The notes below the pieces were generated by a model. That model was not told where the DNA came from. It saw nothing but the letters and a program-made list of their open reading frames with translations, and made no database searches. A DNA stretch of 13,750 bases, taken from Prevotella sp. UBA4339 (GTDB lineage: Bacteria; Bacteroidota; Bacteroidia; Bacteroidales; Bacteroidaceae). Position 1 is the stretch's first letter. Each line of letters starts with the position of its first letter. Of this stretch, positions 1 to 7,640 are shown piece by piece. The translations under genes and the position numbers were made by a program. The stretch is taken from the NCBI GenBank assembly GCA_002393725.1, contig DGTJ01000036.1, positions 19,917 through 33,666 of the forward strand. Reading direction: 5' to 3'.

Positions 1-1158
1 CTCGGATTCTTCGAGTTCTTCCAGCTGTCTGAGGATATCGGTGCTGAGCCTCTGCCTGTGCTGAATGTAGGTATGGCCTGCCAGTTCCAGAACTATAATG
101 ACGAGAGTGCTCACGTAGCTATCGATGAGCTCCAGCCGTATATTCAGGACTGTCTCGACCTCATCGAATTCGCTAATGGCCCGGCAGACTCCCAGTGGGG
201 TAAGATTCGTGCAGAGATGGGGCATCCAGAGCCTTTCAATATGAAGTTCATCGGTGTCGGAAATGAGCAGTGGGATGATCTGTACTACAAGCGCCTGGAG
301 CCGTTTGTTGCAGCTATAAAGGCGAAATATCCAAACATCCAGATAGTAGGAACGAGTGGACCTGACTCTGAGGGCAAGATGTTCGATAAGGGCTGGGATG
401 CGATGAAGAAGCTGAAGGCAGACCTTGTGGATGAGCACTTCTATCGCAACGAGGACTGGTTCCTGGGCAATGAGGCCGGAAAGGCCCGCTATGGTGAGTT
501 CTGCGGCGGACTGCGCTATGAGCACTACGACCGCAAGGGCCCGAAGGTGTTTGCTGGCGAGTATGCATGTCACGGAAAGAACAAGCACAAGTGGAATCAC
601 TATGAGGCATCTATCCTTGAGGCAGCCTTCATGACCGACATGGAGCGCAATGCCGATGTGGTATATATGACGGCTTATGCTCCTCTCTTTGCTCATGTAG
701 AGGGCTGGCAGTGGCGTCCCGACCTTATCTGGTACGACAATCTCCGTATGTTCAAGTCATGCAGCTACTATGTTCAGCAGATGTATGCTGTCAACAAGGG
801 TACAAATGTGCTTCGCATGACAATGGACAAAAAGCCTATTGCTGGTCAGCCAGGACAGGATGGACTCTTTGCTTCATCCGTATTCGACAAGACCACTGGT
901 GAGGTGATAATCAAGATTATCAATACCTCAAAGCAGCCACAGCCTGTATCAGTGAAACTGCTGGGAATGAAGGGCACTCGTACTGCAGAGACAATCACTC
1001 TCACGCATAATGGCATGGACGATGAGAACACGCTTGACAATCCGGAGCTCATTACTCCCAAGAACGGCACGCTCTCTGTAGATGCCGGCAAGGATGCGAC
1101 ACTCCTGACAGACAACATACCAGCAATGTCATTCCGCCTTTATAAGGTTAAGAAGTAA
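1..1158 (+). CDS. GH51 alpha-L-arabinofuranosidase, 3' part (5' end outside window)
   Basis: The reading frame is open from base 1, so this is the C-terminal 385 residues of a longer protein. It should remove terminal alpha-L-arabinofuranosyl groups from plant arabinoxylan or arabinan; any signal peptide lies outside the window. The text reads as a GH51 (beta/alpha)8 barrel. The motif GVGNEQW carries the presumed acid/base Glu (codon 265-267), and FAGEYA carries the presumed nucleophile Glu (codon 559-561). The stretch MTAYAPLFAHVEGWQWRPDL (codons near 667-726) is also typical. The last 120 or so residues, after about base 790, look like the beta-sandwich C-terminal domain of the family. The gene ends in TAA and is followed after 25 bp by a strong hairpin terminator. 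Its right neighbour is convergent, so any polysaccharide-utilisation partners must lie to the left. GH51 assignment is firm; the exact substrate is not visible. Confidence 0.92.
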   Translation, partial: LGFFEFFQLSEDIGAEPLPVLNVGMACQFQNYNDESAHVAIDELQPYIQDCLDLIEFANGPADSQWGKIRAEMGHPEPFNMKFIGVGNEQWDDLYYKRLEPFVAAIKAKYPNIQIVGTSGPDSEGKMFDKGWDAMKKLKADLVDEHFYRNEDWFLGNEAGKARYGEFCGGLRYEHYDRKGPKVFAGEYACHGKNKHKWNHYEASILEAAFMTDMERNADVVYMTAYAPLFAHVEGWQWRPDLIWYDNLRMFKSCSYYVQQMYAVNKGTNVLRMTMDKKPIAGQPGQDGLFASSVFDKTTGEVIIKIINTSKQPQPVSVKLLGMKGTRTAETITLTHNGMDDENTLDNPELITPKNGTLSVDAGKDATLLTDNIPAMSFRLYKVKK

Positions 1159-1183
1159 GACTATTGTGAGTGAATATACAGAA

Positions 1184-1221
1184 AAGTGGCGCGCCTGCAC
1201 AGGTGCGCCACTTGTTTTTTT
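1184..1221 (+). terminator. Rho-independent terminator, probably bidirectional
   Basis: A 13-bp stem (1184-1196 with 1201-1213, one G-T wobble) closes a 4-base loop GCAC. On the plus strand it is followed by seven T after one G (1215-1221). On the minus strand the stem is followed by a short T-run (complement of the A's at 1182-1185). It sits 25 bp after the arabinofuranosidase stop and 12 bp after the end of the convergent phosphoesterase gene, so it can serve both. Confidence 0.85.
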
Positions 1222-1225
1222 GTTC

Positions 1226-2428
1226 TTATCCCTTGCGAAGTGTTATAAGTGCTATCTCTCCCGTAGCTCCGAAGCGGAAGGGGATAAGCCCTCCGATGCC
1301 CGCTGTTACGAAGAGCGACTGCTCGCCTGAGTGATACCAGTCGTAGACCTCATTGTTGATCAGTGGCAAAGGATTCCAACCGAAAATAGTGAACTGCATG
1401 TTGTGGGTATGCCCGCTGAGTGTAAGATCAGCCCTTCCGTCGGGGATGATAATACGTTTCCATGCTGACGGGTCGTGCTCAAGCATCAGGATAAATGTAT
1501 TGTCGGATGTCTTGATTCCACTGAGGGTCTTCTTGATATTGCCTTTCTTTGGGGCACGGCTGCCGATGCCGTCGTTCTCCATTCCTGCAACAACAAGATA
1601 AGACTTGCCATTGCCGGAATTGCTTCTTTCTATGATACGATGGGAGTTGAGCAGCACGGTCCATCCTGCCTGTCGTTCAATACTGACGGTCTCTCTCTCA
1701 TTGGCTACCTTCTGGGAATTGCTGACATCCAGATAGCCAGCATAGTCATGATTGCCGAGTACGGAGTAGACTCCATCCTTTGCCTTTAGGCTTGCAAGTA
1801 TATCCAGATGCTCGTAGATTTCCTGAGGGTGGGTGTTCTGCAGGTCGCCTGTAAACACGATTATGTCGGGGTGCAGGGCGTTAATACTGTCTATAGCCCG
1901 CTTGAGTATCTTCTGCCGACTGCCTGTATACGACCCTACGTGTGCATCAGAGAATATGGCTATCCTGTAACCGTCGAAGGCTTGGGGCAGTGACTTTGAA
2001 CTATATGTATGCCGGCGTACTTCCAGTTTGTTGAAGCCGACAAATGATCCGTAAAAGACGATATACCAGATGGACAAGGCTAATATCCATCCTATCAGGT
2101 TACCCCAGTTTCTGGACTTGTGGGCGGACTTGTTCCTGTGAAATATCCGGCAGCATGCCAGTCCCAGTACAGAGCAGAGCATATATACCATCTTGGGGAT
2201 AGCTATCAGTCCGAGCAGTAAGAGGTAGATATATACGATGTACGGCGGCTCGGGGATAAAGTTTGGCTCGTAGGTGAGATAAAGCGTGTATGCCACCATT
2301 ATTATCGTTGGCAGCCATCTCATCAGACGTTTTTGCTGAGGATATTTATTCCGCCAGTAGTGCAGGTCGAAATAAATGTCGGGAATAAGTATCAGTAATA
2401 AAAACAGATACGGTGCTCTTGAAATCAT
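1226..2428 (-). CDS. Membrane-anchored metallophosphoesterase (calcineurin-like, YkuE/YaeI type)
   Basis: This 400-residue protein should be a metal-dependent phosphoesterase held at the membrane. The N-terminal 130 residues carry about four hydrophobic segments (roughly 4-20, 37-53, 62-90 and 110-128). The catalytic domain follows with the full motif set: D161-A-H163, G194-D195, G225-N-H-D228, H318 (in EHDP) and G339-H-T-H342. All expected metal ligands are present. Relatives such as UDP-2,3-diacylglucosamine hydrolases and YkuE-type enzymes act on lipid head groups or nucleotides, but the substrate cannot be read from sequence. The ATG overlaps the TGA of the upstream acyltransferase by 4 bases (ATGA at 2425-2428), which implies translational coupling. 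It is the last gene of a three-gene minus-strand operon, so a lipid-related substrate is a reasonable inference. Confidence 0.88.
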   Translation of the reverse strand: MISRAPYLFLLLILIPDIYFDLHYWRNKYPQQKRLMRWLPTIIMVAYTLYLTYEPNFIPEPPYIVYIYLLLLGLIAIPKMVYMLCSVLGLACCRIFHRNKSAHKSRNWGNLIGWILALSIWYIVFYGSFVGFNKLEVRRHTYSSKSLPQAFDGYRIAIFSDAHVGSYTGSRQKILKRAIDSINALHPDIIVFTGDLQNTHPQEIYEHLDILASLKAKDGVYSVLGNHDYAGYLDVSNSQKVANERETVSIERQAGWTVLLNSHRIIERSNSGNGKSYLVVAGMENDGIGSRAPKKGNIKKTLSGIKTSDNTFILMLEHDPSAWKRIIIPDGRADLTLSGHTHNMQFTIFGWNPLPLINNEVYDWYHSGEQSLFVTAGIGGLIPFRFGATGEIALITLRKG

Positions 2429-3186
2429 TGGTCTGGGTTTTCTATAAATCCTTGATATTTCTCTTCCAGGCTTGACATCACGGAGTCATAAGCCTGTCGC
2501 ATGGTAGTTTCTACGTTGTCTGGTCCTTGGCTTATGGGATAGATGGCCTTATGGATGGTGAGTTTCATAGGGTGCCAGTTGATGAAGTTGAACCCCTTCA
2601 TCCTCGGCAGGATATCGAAGGATCCGTTGATAGTGAGAGGCACCACGGGCAACTGCAGCTCGTCGGCAAGAGCAAAGGCTCCCTTCCTGAAATGTGCCAT
2701 GTGACCAGTGAAACTACGTGCTCCTTCTGGGAATACTGTTACGGAGTAGCCCTCCTTCAGTATCTCCCTTGCGTCCTCGTAGGTCTTGCGTATCTTGCTG
2801 GGTCCTCGCTTGTCTACAAATATCTGGTGCGACTTCTTGCAGGCATATCCCACAAAGGGGATGCTCTCCAGCTGCTTTTTCATCATCCACTTGAAATTTC
2901 GTCCCAGATAACCGTAGATCAGAAAAATGTCGAAAGCTCCCTGATGATTGGCCACAAAGACATAGCTCTGACCATCTTCAAGATTCTCACTACCCTCGAC
3001 TTCAACGGGGATAAGAAACAGCTTCAGGATAATCTTTGCCCACCAGCGTCCAGGATAATATCCCCAGAAATGACCATTGCCGAAAGTAGTTCCAATACCC
3101 ACCTCGAATGCGGTAACAATAGTAACAATCACCAATATCGGTAATCCAATCACAAACTGATAAACCCTATATAATAAGGTAATCAT
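2425..3186 (-). CDS. plsC: 1-acyl-sn-glycerol-3-phosphate acyltransferase (PlsC/LPLAT family)
   Basis: This 253-residue enzyme of the PlsC family should transfer an acyl group to lysophosphatidic acid or a related lysolipid at the inner membrane. The N-terminal hydrophobic stretch (about 10-30) is a membrane anchor. Family motif I is N80-H81-Q-G-A-F-D86 (HX4D), with catalytic His81 and Asp86. Motif III is F152-P-E-G-A-R-S158, and motif IV is VVPLTI at 181-186. Length and motif spacing match the family. It lies 19 bp downstream of the GT2 gene and overlaps the phosphoesterase gene by 4 bases, with no internal promoter seen. PlsC paralogues also acylate aminolipids in Bacteroidota, so a specialised substrate is possible; the gene symbol denotes the family. 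Confidence 0.88.
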   Translation of the reverse strand: MITLLYRVYQFVIGLPILVIVTIVTAFEVGIGTTFGNGHFWGYYPGRWWAKIILKLFLIPVEVEGSENLEDGQSYVFVANHQGAFDIFLIYGYLGRNFKWMMKKQLESIPFVGYACKKSHQIFVDKRGPSKIRKTYEDAREILKEGYSVTVFPEGARSFTGHMAHFRKGAFALADELQLPVVPLTINGSFDILPRMKGFNFINWHPMKLTIHKAIYPISQGPDNVETTMRQAYDSVMSSLEEKYQGFIENPDQ

Positions 3187-3205
3187 AATTCCTGTCTCCT
3201 TATTT

Positions 3206-3955
3206 CTAATTCCTAACTTTTGGATATTTCCTTGTCCATCCGTCCCATCTGAGTCTCATCACTCCAAAGAATGCCTCACCGAAAATACCCCCTGACATCT
3301 TGCTCGTTCCCTCGCGGCGGTTCACGAAAATCACGCTGACCTCCTTGATCTTGAAGCCTATCTTATAGGCTGTGTATTTCATCTCTATCTGGAATGCGTA
3401 GCCCTTGAAGCGAATCTTGTCAAGCTCGATTGTCTCCAACACCTTGCGCTTGTAACACTTGAATCCTGCTGTGGTGTCGTGAACCTTGAAGCCTGTGACA
3501 ATCCTGACATATTTTGATGCGAAATACGACATGAGAACACGACCGATAGGCCAGTTGACGACATTCACGCCAGTGACGTAACGACTCCCGATAGCGAGGT
3601 CGTAACCCTCGTCATGGCAGGCAGAATAAAGTCGGGGCAGGTCGTTGGGGTCGTGGCTGAAGTCGGCATCCATCTCGAAAATATAGTCGTAGGAGTGCTC
3701 CAGCGACCATTTGAATCCCGTGATATATGCTGTTCCCAGTCCTTGCTTTCCGCTGCGCTCAAGAATAAACAGGCGGTCGCCGAACTCATCGGCAATAAGC
3801 CTCTTTACAATACCTGCGGTACCATCGGGCGAGCCGTCATCGATCACAAGGATGTGGAAACACTTGTCGAGTCCGAACACAGCCCGGATAATCTTCTCTA
3901 TATTTTCCTTCTCGTTATATGTCGGAATAATAACGATACTGTCGCTTTCGTGCAT
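3206..3955 (-). CDS. GT2 glycosyltransferase, polyprenol-phosphate mannose synthase (DPM1-like)
   Basis: This 249-residue GT2 enzyme resembles dolichol/polyprenol monophosphomannose synthases, which transfer a hexose from a nucleotide sugar to a lipid carrier on the cytoplasmic side. The GT-A fold is clear: IIPTYNE at 9-15, the nucleotide-binding DDGSPDGT at 39-46, the metal-binding D96-A-D98 followed by FSH, and RREGTSKM at 213-220, a DPM1-family signature. There is no C-terminal membrane segment, as in the short soluble DPM1 form. The ATG at 3955-3953 lies about 15 bases after the predicted transcription start of a consensus Bacteroidota promoter. It is the first gene of an operon with plsC and the phosphoesterase. 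The sugar donor (GDP-mannose or another) cannot be told from the sequence. Confidence 0.88.
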   Translation of the reverse strand: MHESDSIVIIPTYNEKENIEKIIRAVFGLDKCFHILVIDDGSPDGTAGIVKRLIADEFGDRLFILERSGKQGLGTAYITGFKWSLEHSYDYIFEMDADFSHDPNDLPRLYSACHDEGYDLAIGSRYVTGVNVVNWPIGRVLMSYFASKYVRIVTGFKVHDTTAGFKCYKRKVLETIELDKIRFKGYAFQIEMKYTAYKIGFKIKEVSVIFVNRREGTSKMSGGIFGEAFFGVMRLRWDGWTRKYPKVRN

Positions 3956-3975
3956 ATTATTACTAAATTATGGTG

Positions 3976-4007
3976 CAAAGTTACGAATATTTTTCTTTAT
4001 AAGCAAA
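3976..4007 (-). promoter_or_regulatory. Bacteroidota promoter for the GT2-plsC-phosphoesterase operon
   Basis: Read on the minus strand, a -33 TTTG (4007-4004) is followed by a 20-bp spacer and a -7 TAACTTTG (3983-3976). This matches the Bacteroidota primary sigma consensus. The predicted start near 3969 leaves a leader of about 15 bases before the ATG at 3955. Confidence 0.75.
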
Positions 4008-4023
4008 AAAAATCGTAACTTTG
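3992..4023 (+). promoter_or_regulatory. Bacteroidota promoter for mfd, divergent
   Basis: TAACTTTG at 4016-4023 is a perfect -7 box. The -33 position holds only a weak T-rich match (TTTC at 3992-3995, 20-bp spacer). It overlaps the minus-strand promoter region back to back, so the two transcripts may compete for polymerase. The predicted start is near 4029-4031, only about 5-7 bases before the mfd ATG. Confidence 0.65.
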
Positions 4024-4035
4024 CAGCGAATTGAG

Positions 4036-7000
4036 ATGAATATACAGGAATTAGCGAATGTATATAGCAGGTTGCCGCAGGCTTCGGCACTTGCAAAATC
4101 AATAGGGAAATCCTCGTCGAAGAAGATTTTCCTTGAAGGGTTGTTGGGCTCTAGTGCTACGATGCTGTTTGGAAGCATCGCTGCAAAGTGTGGGCATGTG
4201 TTGGTATTCGTACTTCAGGATGCTGAAGAAGCAGGCTATTTCTATCACGACCTCGTACAGGTCCTTGGAGACAAGGATGTGCTGTTCTTCCCGTCCAGCT
4301 ATCGCCGTGCAGTGAAATATGCGCAGCGAGATGCAGCAAGTGAGATTCTGCGAACAGAGGTGCTGGCGAGGATCTCGAGGAATGTGGCAATCGGCTTGCC
4401 GCTTGCTACCGAAGGGACGCAAGAAAGTGATAATCGCGAAAGCGCTTGCAACCAAAGTGACGCAAGAACGAGGAATGAGAATACTCTGCTGGTGGTGTCT
4501 TATCCTGAGGCTCTTGCAGAGCTGGTGGTGTCGAAGAAGAAACTTGATGAACGGACGCTGGTGCTGGAGAAGGATCAGACGGCAGATGTATCGGAGGTGA
4601 CTAAGACTCTTCGTGAGTTTGGATTCCGTGAGGTCGACTATGTCTATGAACCAGGACAGTTCGCCCTGCGTGGATCAATACTTGACGTGTATTCATTTAG
4701 TTGCGAATATCCCTATCGTTTCGACTTTTTCGGCGATGACATCGACTCTATTCGAACATTTGGGGTCGAGGACCAGTTGTCGAAGGATCGCAGGGATAGG
4801 GTGGAGATAGTGCCGGAACTGGCTGCAATGGCTGAGGATAAGGTGCCGTTCTTGTCTTTTCTGCCCAAGGATGCGATCCTTGTGATGAAGGATTATCTTT
4901 ATGTCCGCGATGCCGTAGAGCGCACATATCAGGAGGGCTTTTCTGTCCAGGCTCGTATGGAGCAGCTGGAGTCGGCAACGGAGATGGAGCAGCAGGAGAT
5001 AGAGCGGCAGCTGCGAAGGGAGTCTCAGCTCGTAACAGGTGCTCAGTGGGCATCTGATGCAGAGAAGTTCCGCCGTATAGAGTTCGGCCACAGACCTTCG
5101 TCACAGCCTGATGCCACAATCCGATTCAATATATCTTCCCAACCTCTGTTCCATAAGAATTTCGACCTGCTGAAGAAGACTTTTGAGGACTATAGCCTTC
5201 AGGGATATACCATCTGTGTGTGTGCCGACAGCCAGAAACAGAATGAGCGGCTTCAGGAGATACTCACAGCGGGGACTGCGGAAGCGTCACCTCGTTTTAC
5301 TCCTGTCGACAAGACCCTTCATGAAGGCTTTGTTGACAACGACATTAAGATATGCGTCTTTACTGACCACCAGATATTCGACCGTTTCCACAAGTTTAAC
5401 CTCAAGAGCGATAAGGCCCGCAGTGGTAAGATGGCTCTTACGCTGAAGGAGATACAGCAGTTTGAGATTGGCGACTTTGTGGTGCATGTGGATCATGGAG
5501 TGGGCAAATTCGGCGGTCTGGTTCGAATGCCGGTGAAGAATGCCACAGGTGAGGATACCTGGCAGGAGATGATAAAGATATTGTATAATGGGGGAGGCAG
5601 TATCTACGTGTCAATCCATTCGCTCTACAAAGTGTCGAAATACAAGTCGCAGGACAATGGTGAACCGCCACGCCTCTCAACTCTTGGTACCGGCCAGTGG
5701 GAGAAACTGAAGGAACGTACCAAGAAGCATATTAAGGATATCGCACGTGACCTCATAAAGCTCTATGCCAAGCGCCGTCGTGAGAAGGGCTTTGCATTCA
5801 GTCCGGACTCTTATCTGCAGCATGAGCTGGAGGCAAGTTTCCTGTATGAAGATACTCCTGACCAGCTGAAGGCCACTCAAGATGTAAAGGCAGACATGGA
5901 AAAAGCCCGTCCGATGGACCGCCTGGTATGTGGCGATGTAGGTTTCGGAAAGACGGAGGTAGCTGTGCGTGCGGCTTTCAAGGCTGCAACGGATGGTAAG
6001 CAGGTGGCTGTCTTGGTGCCTACCACTGTGCTCGCTTATCAGCATTACCGGACATTTTCCGGGCGCCTGAAGGACATGCCGGTGAGAGTGGACTATCTCA
6101 CTCGGGCAAAGTCTGCAAAGCAGACTACCGGGGTGCTGAAGGATCTGGAAGAGGGGAAAATAGATATTATAATAGGTACGCACAAACTGATAGGTAAGAC
6201 AGTGAAGTTTAAAGACCTGGGCCTGCTGATTATTGATGAGGAGCAGAAGTTCGGCGTCTCTACCAAGGAGAAGCTTCGCCAGATGAAGTCGAACGTAGAT
6301 ACTCTCACAATGTCAGCTACTCCTATACCGCGCACACTGCAGTTCTCACTTGTGGGGGCTCGCGACCTAAGCGTGATACAGACGCCACCGCCAAACAGGT
6401 ATCCTATACAGACGGAGATACATACCTTCGGAGCAGAGATCATCACCGATGCCATCAATTTCGAGATGTCGCGCAACGGACAGGTATATTTCGTCAACAA
6501 CCGTATCAGCGACCTGACACATATCGCTGAGATGATACATAAGTACATCCCCGATGCCCGTATTGCCATAGGACACGGGCAGATGAAGCCCGAGGAACTC
6601 GAGAAGATAGTGCTCGACTTCTCAAACTACGACTATGACGTATTGCTTTCTACTACTATCGTAGAGAACGGTATCGACATCCCCAACGCCAATACTATCA
6701 TCATCAATAGTGCGCAGAATTTCGGTCTCTCCGACCTCCACCAGATGCGAGGCAGGGTGGGACGTGGCAACCGCAAGGCCTTCTGCTATCTCCTGGCTCC
6801 ACCTCTTGCTGCACTTAGTCCTGAGTCACGTCGCCGACTGGAAGCACTCGAGAATTTCTCCGACCTTGGCTCAGGGATTAATATCGCAATGCAGGACCTC
6901 GACATCCGGGGTGCAGGAAATCTCCTCGGGTCGGAGCAGTCGGGATTCATCTCCGACTTGGGATATGAGACTTATCAGAAGATTCTCAATCAGGCTATGG

Positions 7001-7590
7001 CAGAGCTTCGCAACGAGGAGCCGGAGTTTGTTGAGACTGAGCGTGAAGCTTCGACCAAATCTGGGAAGAATAAATCTGCAGTGATCTCCAGTACGTTATC
7101 CTTTGTCGACGATTGCGCCTTGGAATCAGATATCGAGATGTATTTCCCCGACCAGTATGTGCCTAACGACTCGGAGCGCATGCTGCTCTATCGCGAGCTC
7201 GACGGGCTTGCCGGGCGTAATGACCTCGATGCTGCCCTGGAGGCTTATCGTAGCCGATTACGCGACAGGTTCGGTGAGATTCCAGAGGTGGCTGAGGAGC
7301 TGATACGCGTGGTACCTCTTCGTGTGCTCGGAAAGCGTTTGGGCGCTGAGAAGATAATGCTTAAACAGGGAAAGATGTATCTGTATTTTGTCAGCAATCC
7401 GAACAGCCCGTACTATCAGAGTGATATGTTCGGTCGTGTCCTGGAGTATATGACCCATAATGTTCGCCGCTGCAACCTGCGTGAGGGTAACGGCAAGCGT
7501 TCGATGGTAGTATCTGATGTCACTTCTATCGAGACAGCCCTGAAAGAAATATCGGAAATCATAAAAGTGTCTTACCCTGAAAAACGTTGA
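4036..7590 (+). CDS. mfd: Transcription-repair coupling factor Mfd
   Basis: Mfd is a DNA translocase that removes RNA polymerase stalled at lesions and recruits UvrA for nucleotide excision repair. From the ATG at 4036 it has 1184 residues, slightly longer than E. coli Mfd. The N-terminal half is the UvrB-like module (YEPGQFALRGSILDVYS follows the insert region). The polymerase-interacting domain begins near EIGDFVVHVDHGVGKFGGL (codons around 5464-5520). The translocase has Walker A GFGKT (636-640), D734-E-E-Q, SATPIPRT (760-767) and GRVGRG (906-911), and the C-terminus is the TRCF domain. An in-frame TTG at 4021 is rejected as start because it lies inside the -7 promoter box. Residues about 119-147 form a polar insert absent from the Mfd pattern I know. 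The last codons lie in a 15-bp inverted repeat. The gene is convergent with the EamA transporter gene. Confidence 0.97.
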   Translation: MNIQELANVYSRLPQASALAKSIGKSSSKKIFLEGLLGSSATMLFGSIAAKCGHVLVFVLQDAEEAGYFYHDLVQVLGDKDVLFFPSSYRRAVKYAQRDAASEILRTEVLARISRNVAIGLPLATEGTQESDNRESACNQSDARTRNENTLLVVSYPEALAELVVSKKKLDERTLVLEKDQTADVSEVTKTLREFGFREVDYVYEPGQFALRGSILDVYSFSCEYPYRFDFFGDDIDSIRTFGVEDQLSKDRRDRVEIVPELAAMAEDKVPFLSFLPKDAILVMKDYLYVRDAVERTYQEGFSVQARMEQLESATEMEQQEIERQLRRESQLVTGAQWASDAEKFRRIEFGHRPSSQPDATIRFNISSQPLFHKNFDLLKKTFEDYSLQGYTICVCADSQKQNERLQEILTAGTAEASPRFTPVDKTLHEGFVDNDIKICVFTDHQIFDRFHKFNLKSDKARSGKMALTLKEIQQFEIGDFVVHVDHGVGKFGGLVRMPVKNATGEDTWQEMIKILYNGGGSIYVSIHSLYKVSKYKSQDNGEPPRLSTLGTGQWEKLKERTKKHIKDIARDLIKLYAKRRREKGFAFSPDSYLQHELEASFLYEDTPDQLKATQDVKADMEKARPMDRLVCGDVGFGKTEVAVRAAFKAATDGKQVAVLVPTTVLAYQHYRTFSGRLKDMPVRVDYLTRAKSAKQTTGVLKDLEEGKIDIIIGTHKLIGKTVKFKDLGLLIIDEEQKFGVSTKEKLRQMKSNVDTLTMSATPIPRTLQFSLVGARDLSVIQTPPPNRYPIQTEIHTFGAEIITDAINFEMSRNGQVYFVNNRISDLTHIAEMIHKYIPDARIAIGHGQMKPEELEKIVLDFSNYDYDVLLSTTIVENGIDIPNANTIIINSAQNFGLSDLHQMRGRVGRGNRKAFCYLLAPPLAALSPESRRRLEALENFSDLGSGINIAMQDLDIRGAGNLLGSEQSGFISDLGYETYQKILNQAMAELRNEEPEFVETEREASTKSGKNKSAVISSTLSFVDDCALESDIEMYFPDQYVPNDSERMLLYRELDGLAGRNDLDAALEAYRSRLRDRFGEIPEVAEELIRVVPLRVLGKRLGAEKIMLKQGKMYLYFVSNPNSPYYQSDMFGRVLEYMTHNVRRCNLREGNGKRSMVVSDVTSIETALKEISEIIKVSYPEKR
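4401..4468 (+). repeat. Imperfect 25-bp direct repeat inside mfd
   Basis: Bases 4401-4425 and 4444-4468 match at 22 of 25 positions. Both begin GCTTGC and end GACGCAAGAA. The period is 43 bases, not a multiple of three, so the copies are read in different frames and the similarity is at the DNA level, not from protein repetition. Each copy also contains CTTGC and GCAAG 12 bases apart, so each can fold into a small hairpin. The stretch encodes a polar, low-complexity segment. Confidence 0.7.
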
Positions 7591-7613
7591 ATCAAAAGCA
7601 ACGTTTTTCAGGG
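7575..7613. terminator. Perfect 15-bp inverted repeat spanning the mfd stop; likely shared terminator
   Basis: Bases 7575-7589 (CCCTGAAAAACGTTG) are exactly complementary to 7599-7613 across a 9-base loop. The last mfd codons and the first two bases of the TGA lie in the left arm. No long T-run follows on either strand, but each arm carries five A or T internally. It lies between convergent genes (mfd and the EamA gene, whose stop is at 7641), so a bidirectional transcription end or mRNA 3' stabiliser is likely. Confidence 0.55.
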
Positions 7614-7640
7614 CAAGGCACTAAAGGATTATATTTCTCA

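Noticed and set aside
2527..3144. 205-codon plus-strand frame opposite plsC
   Set aside because: It is antisense to a gene with all PlsC motifs, and its translation is unlike a real protein family.
4021..4035. In-frame TTG at 4021 as the mfd start
   Set aside because: It overlaps the TAACTTTG -7 box at 4016-4023, so it would not be on the mRNA; ATG at 4036 fits.
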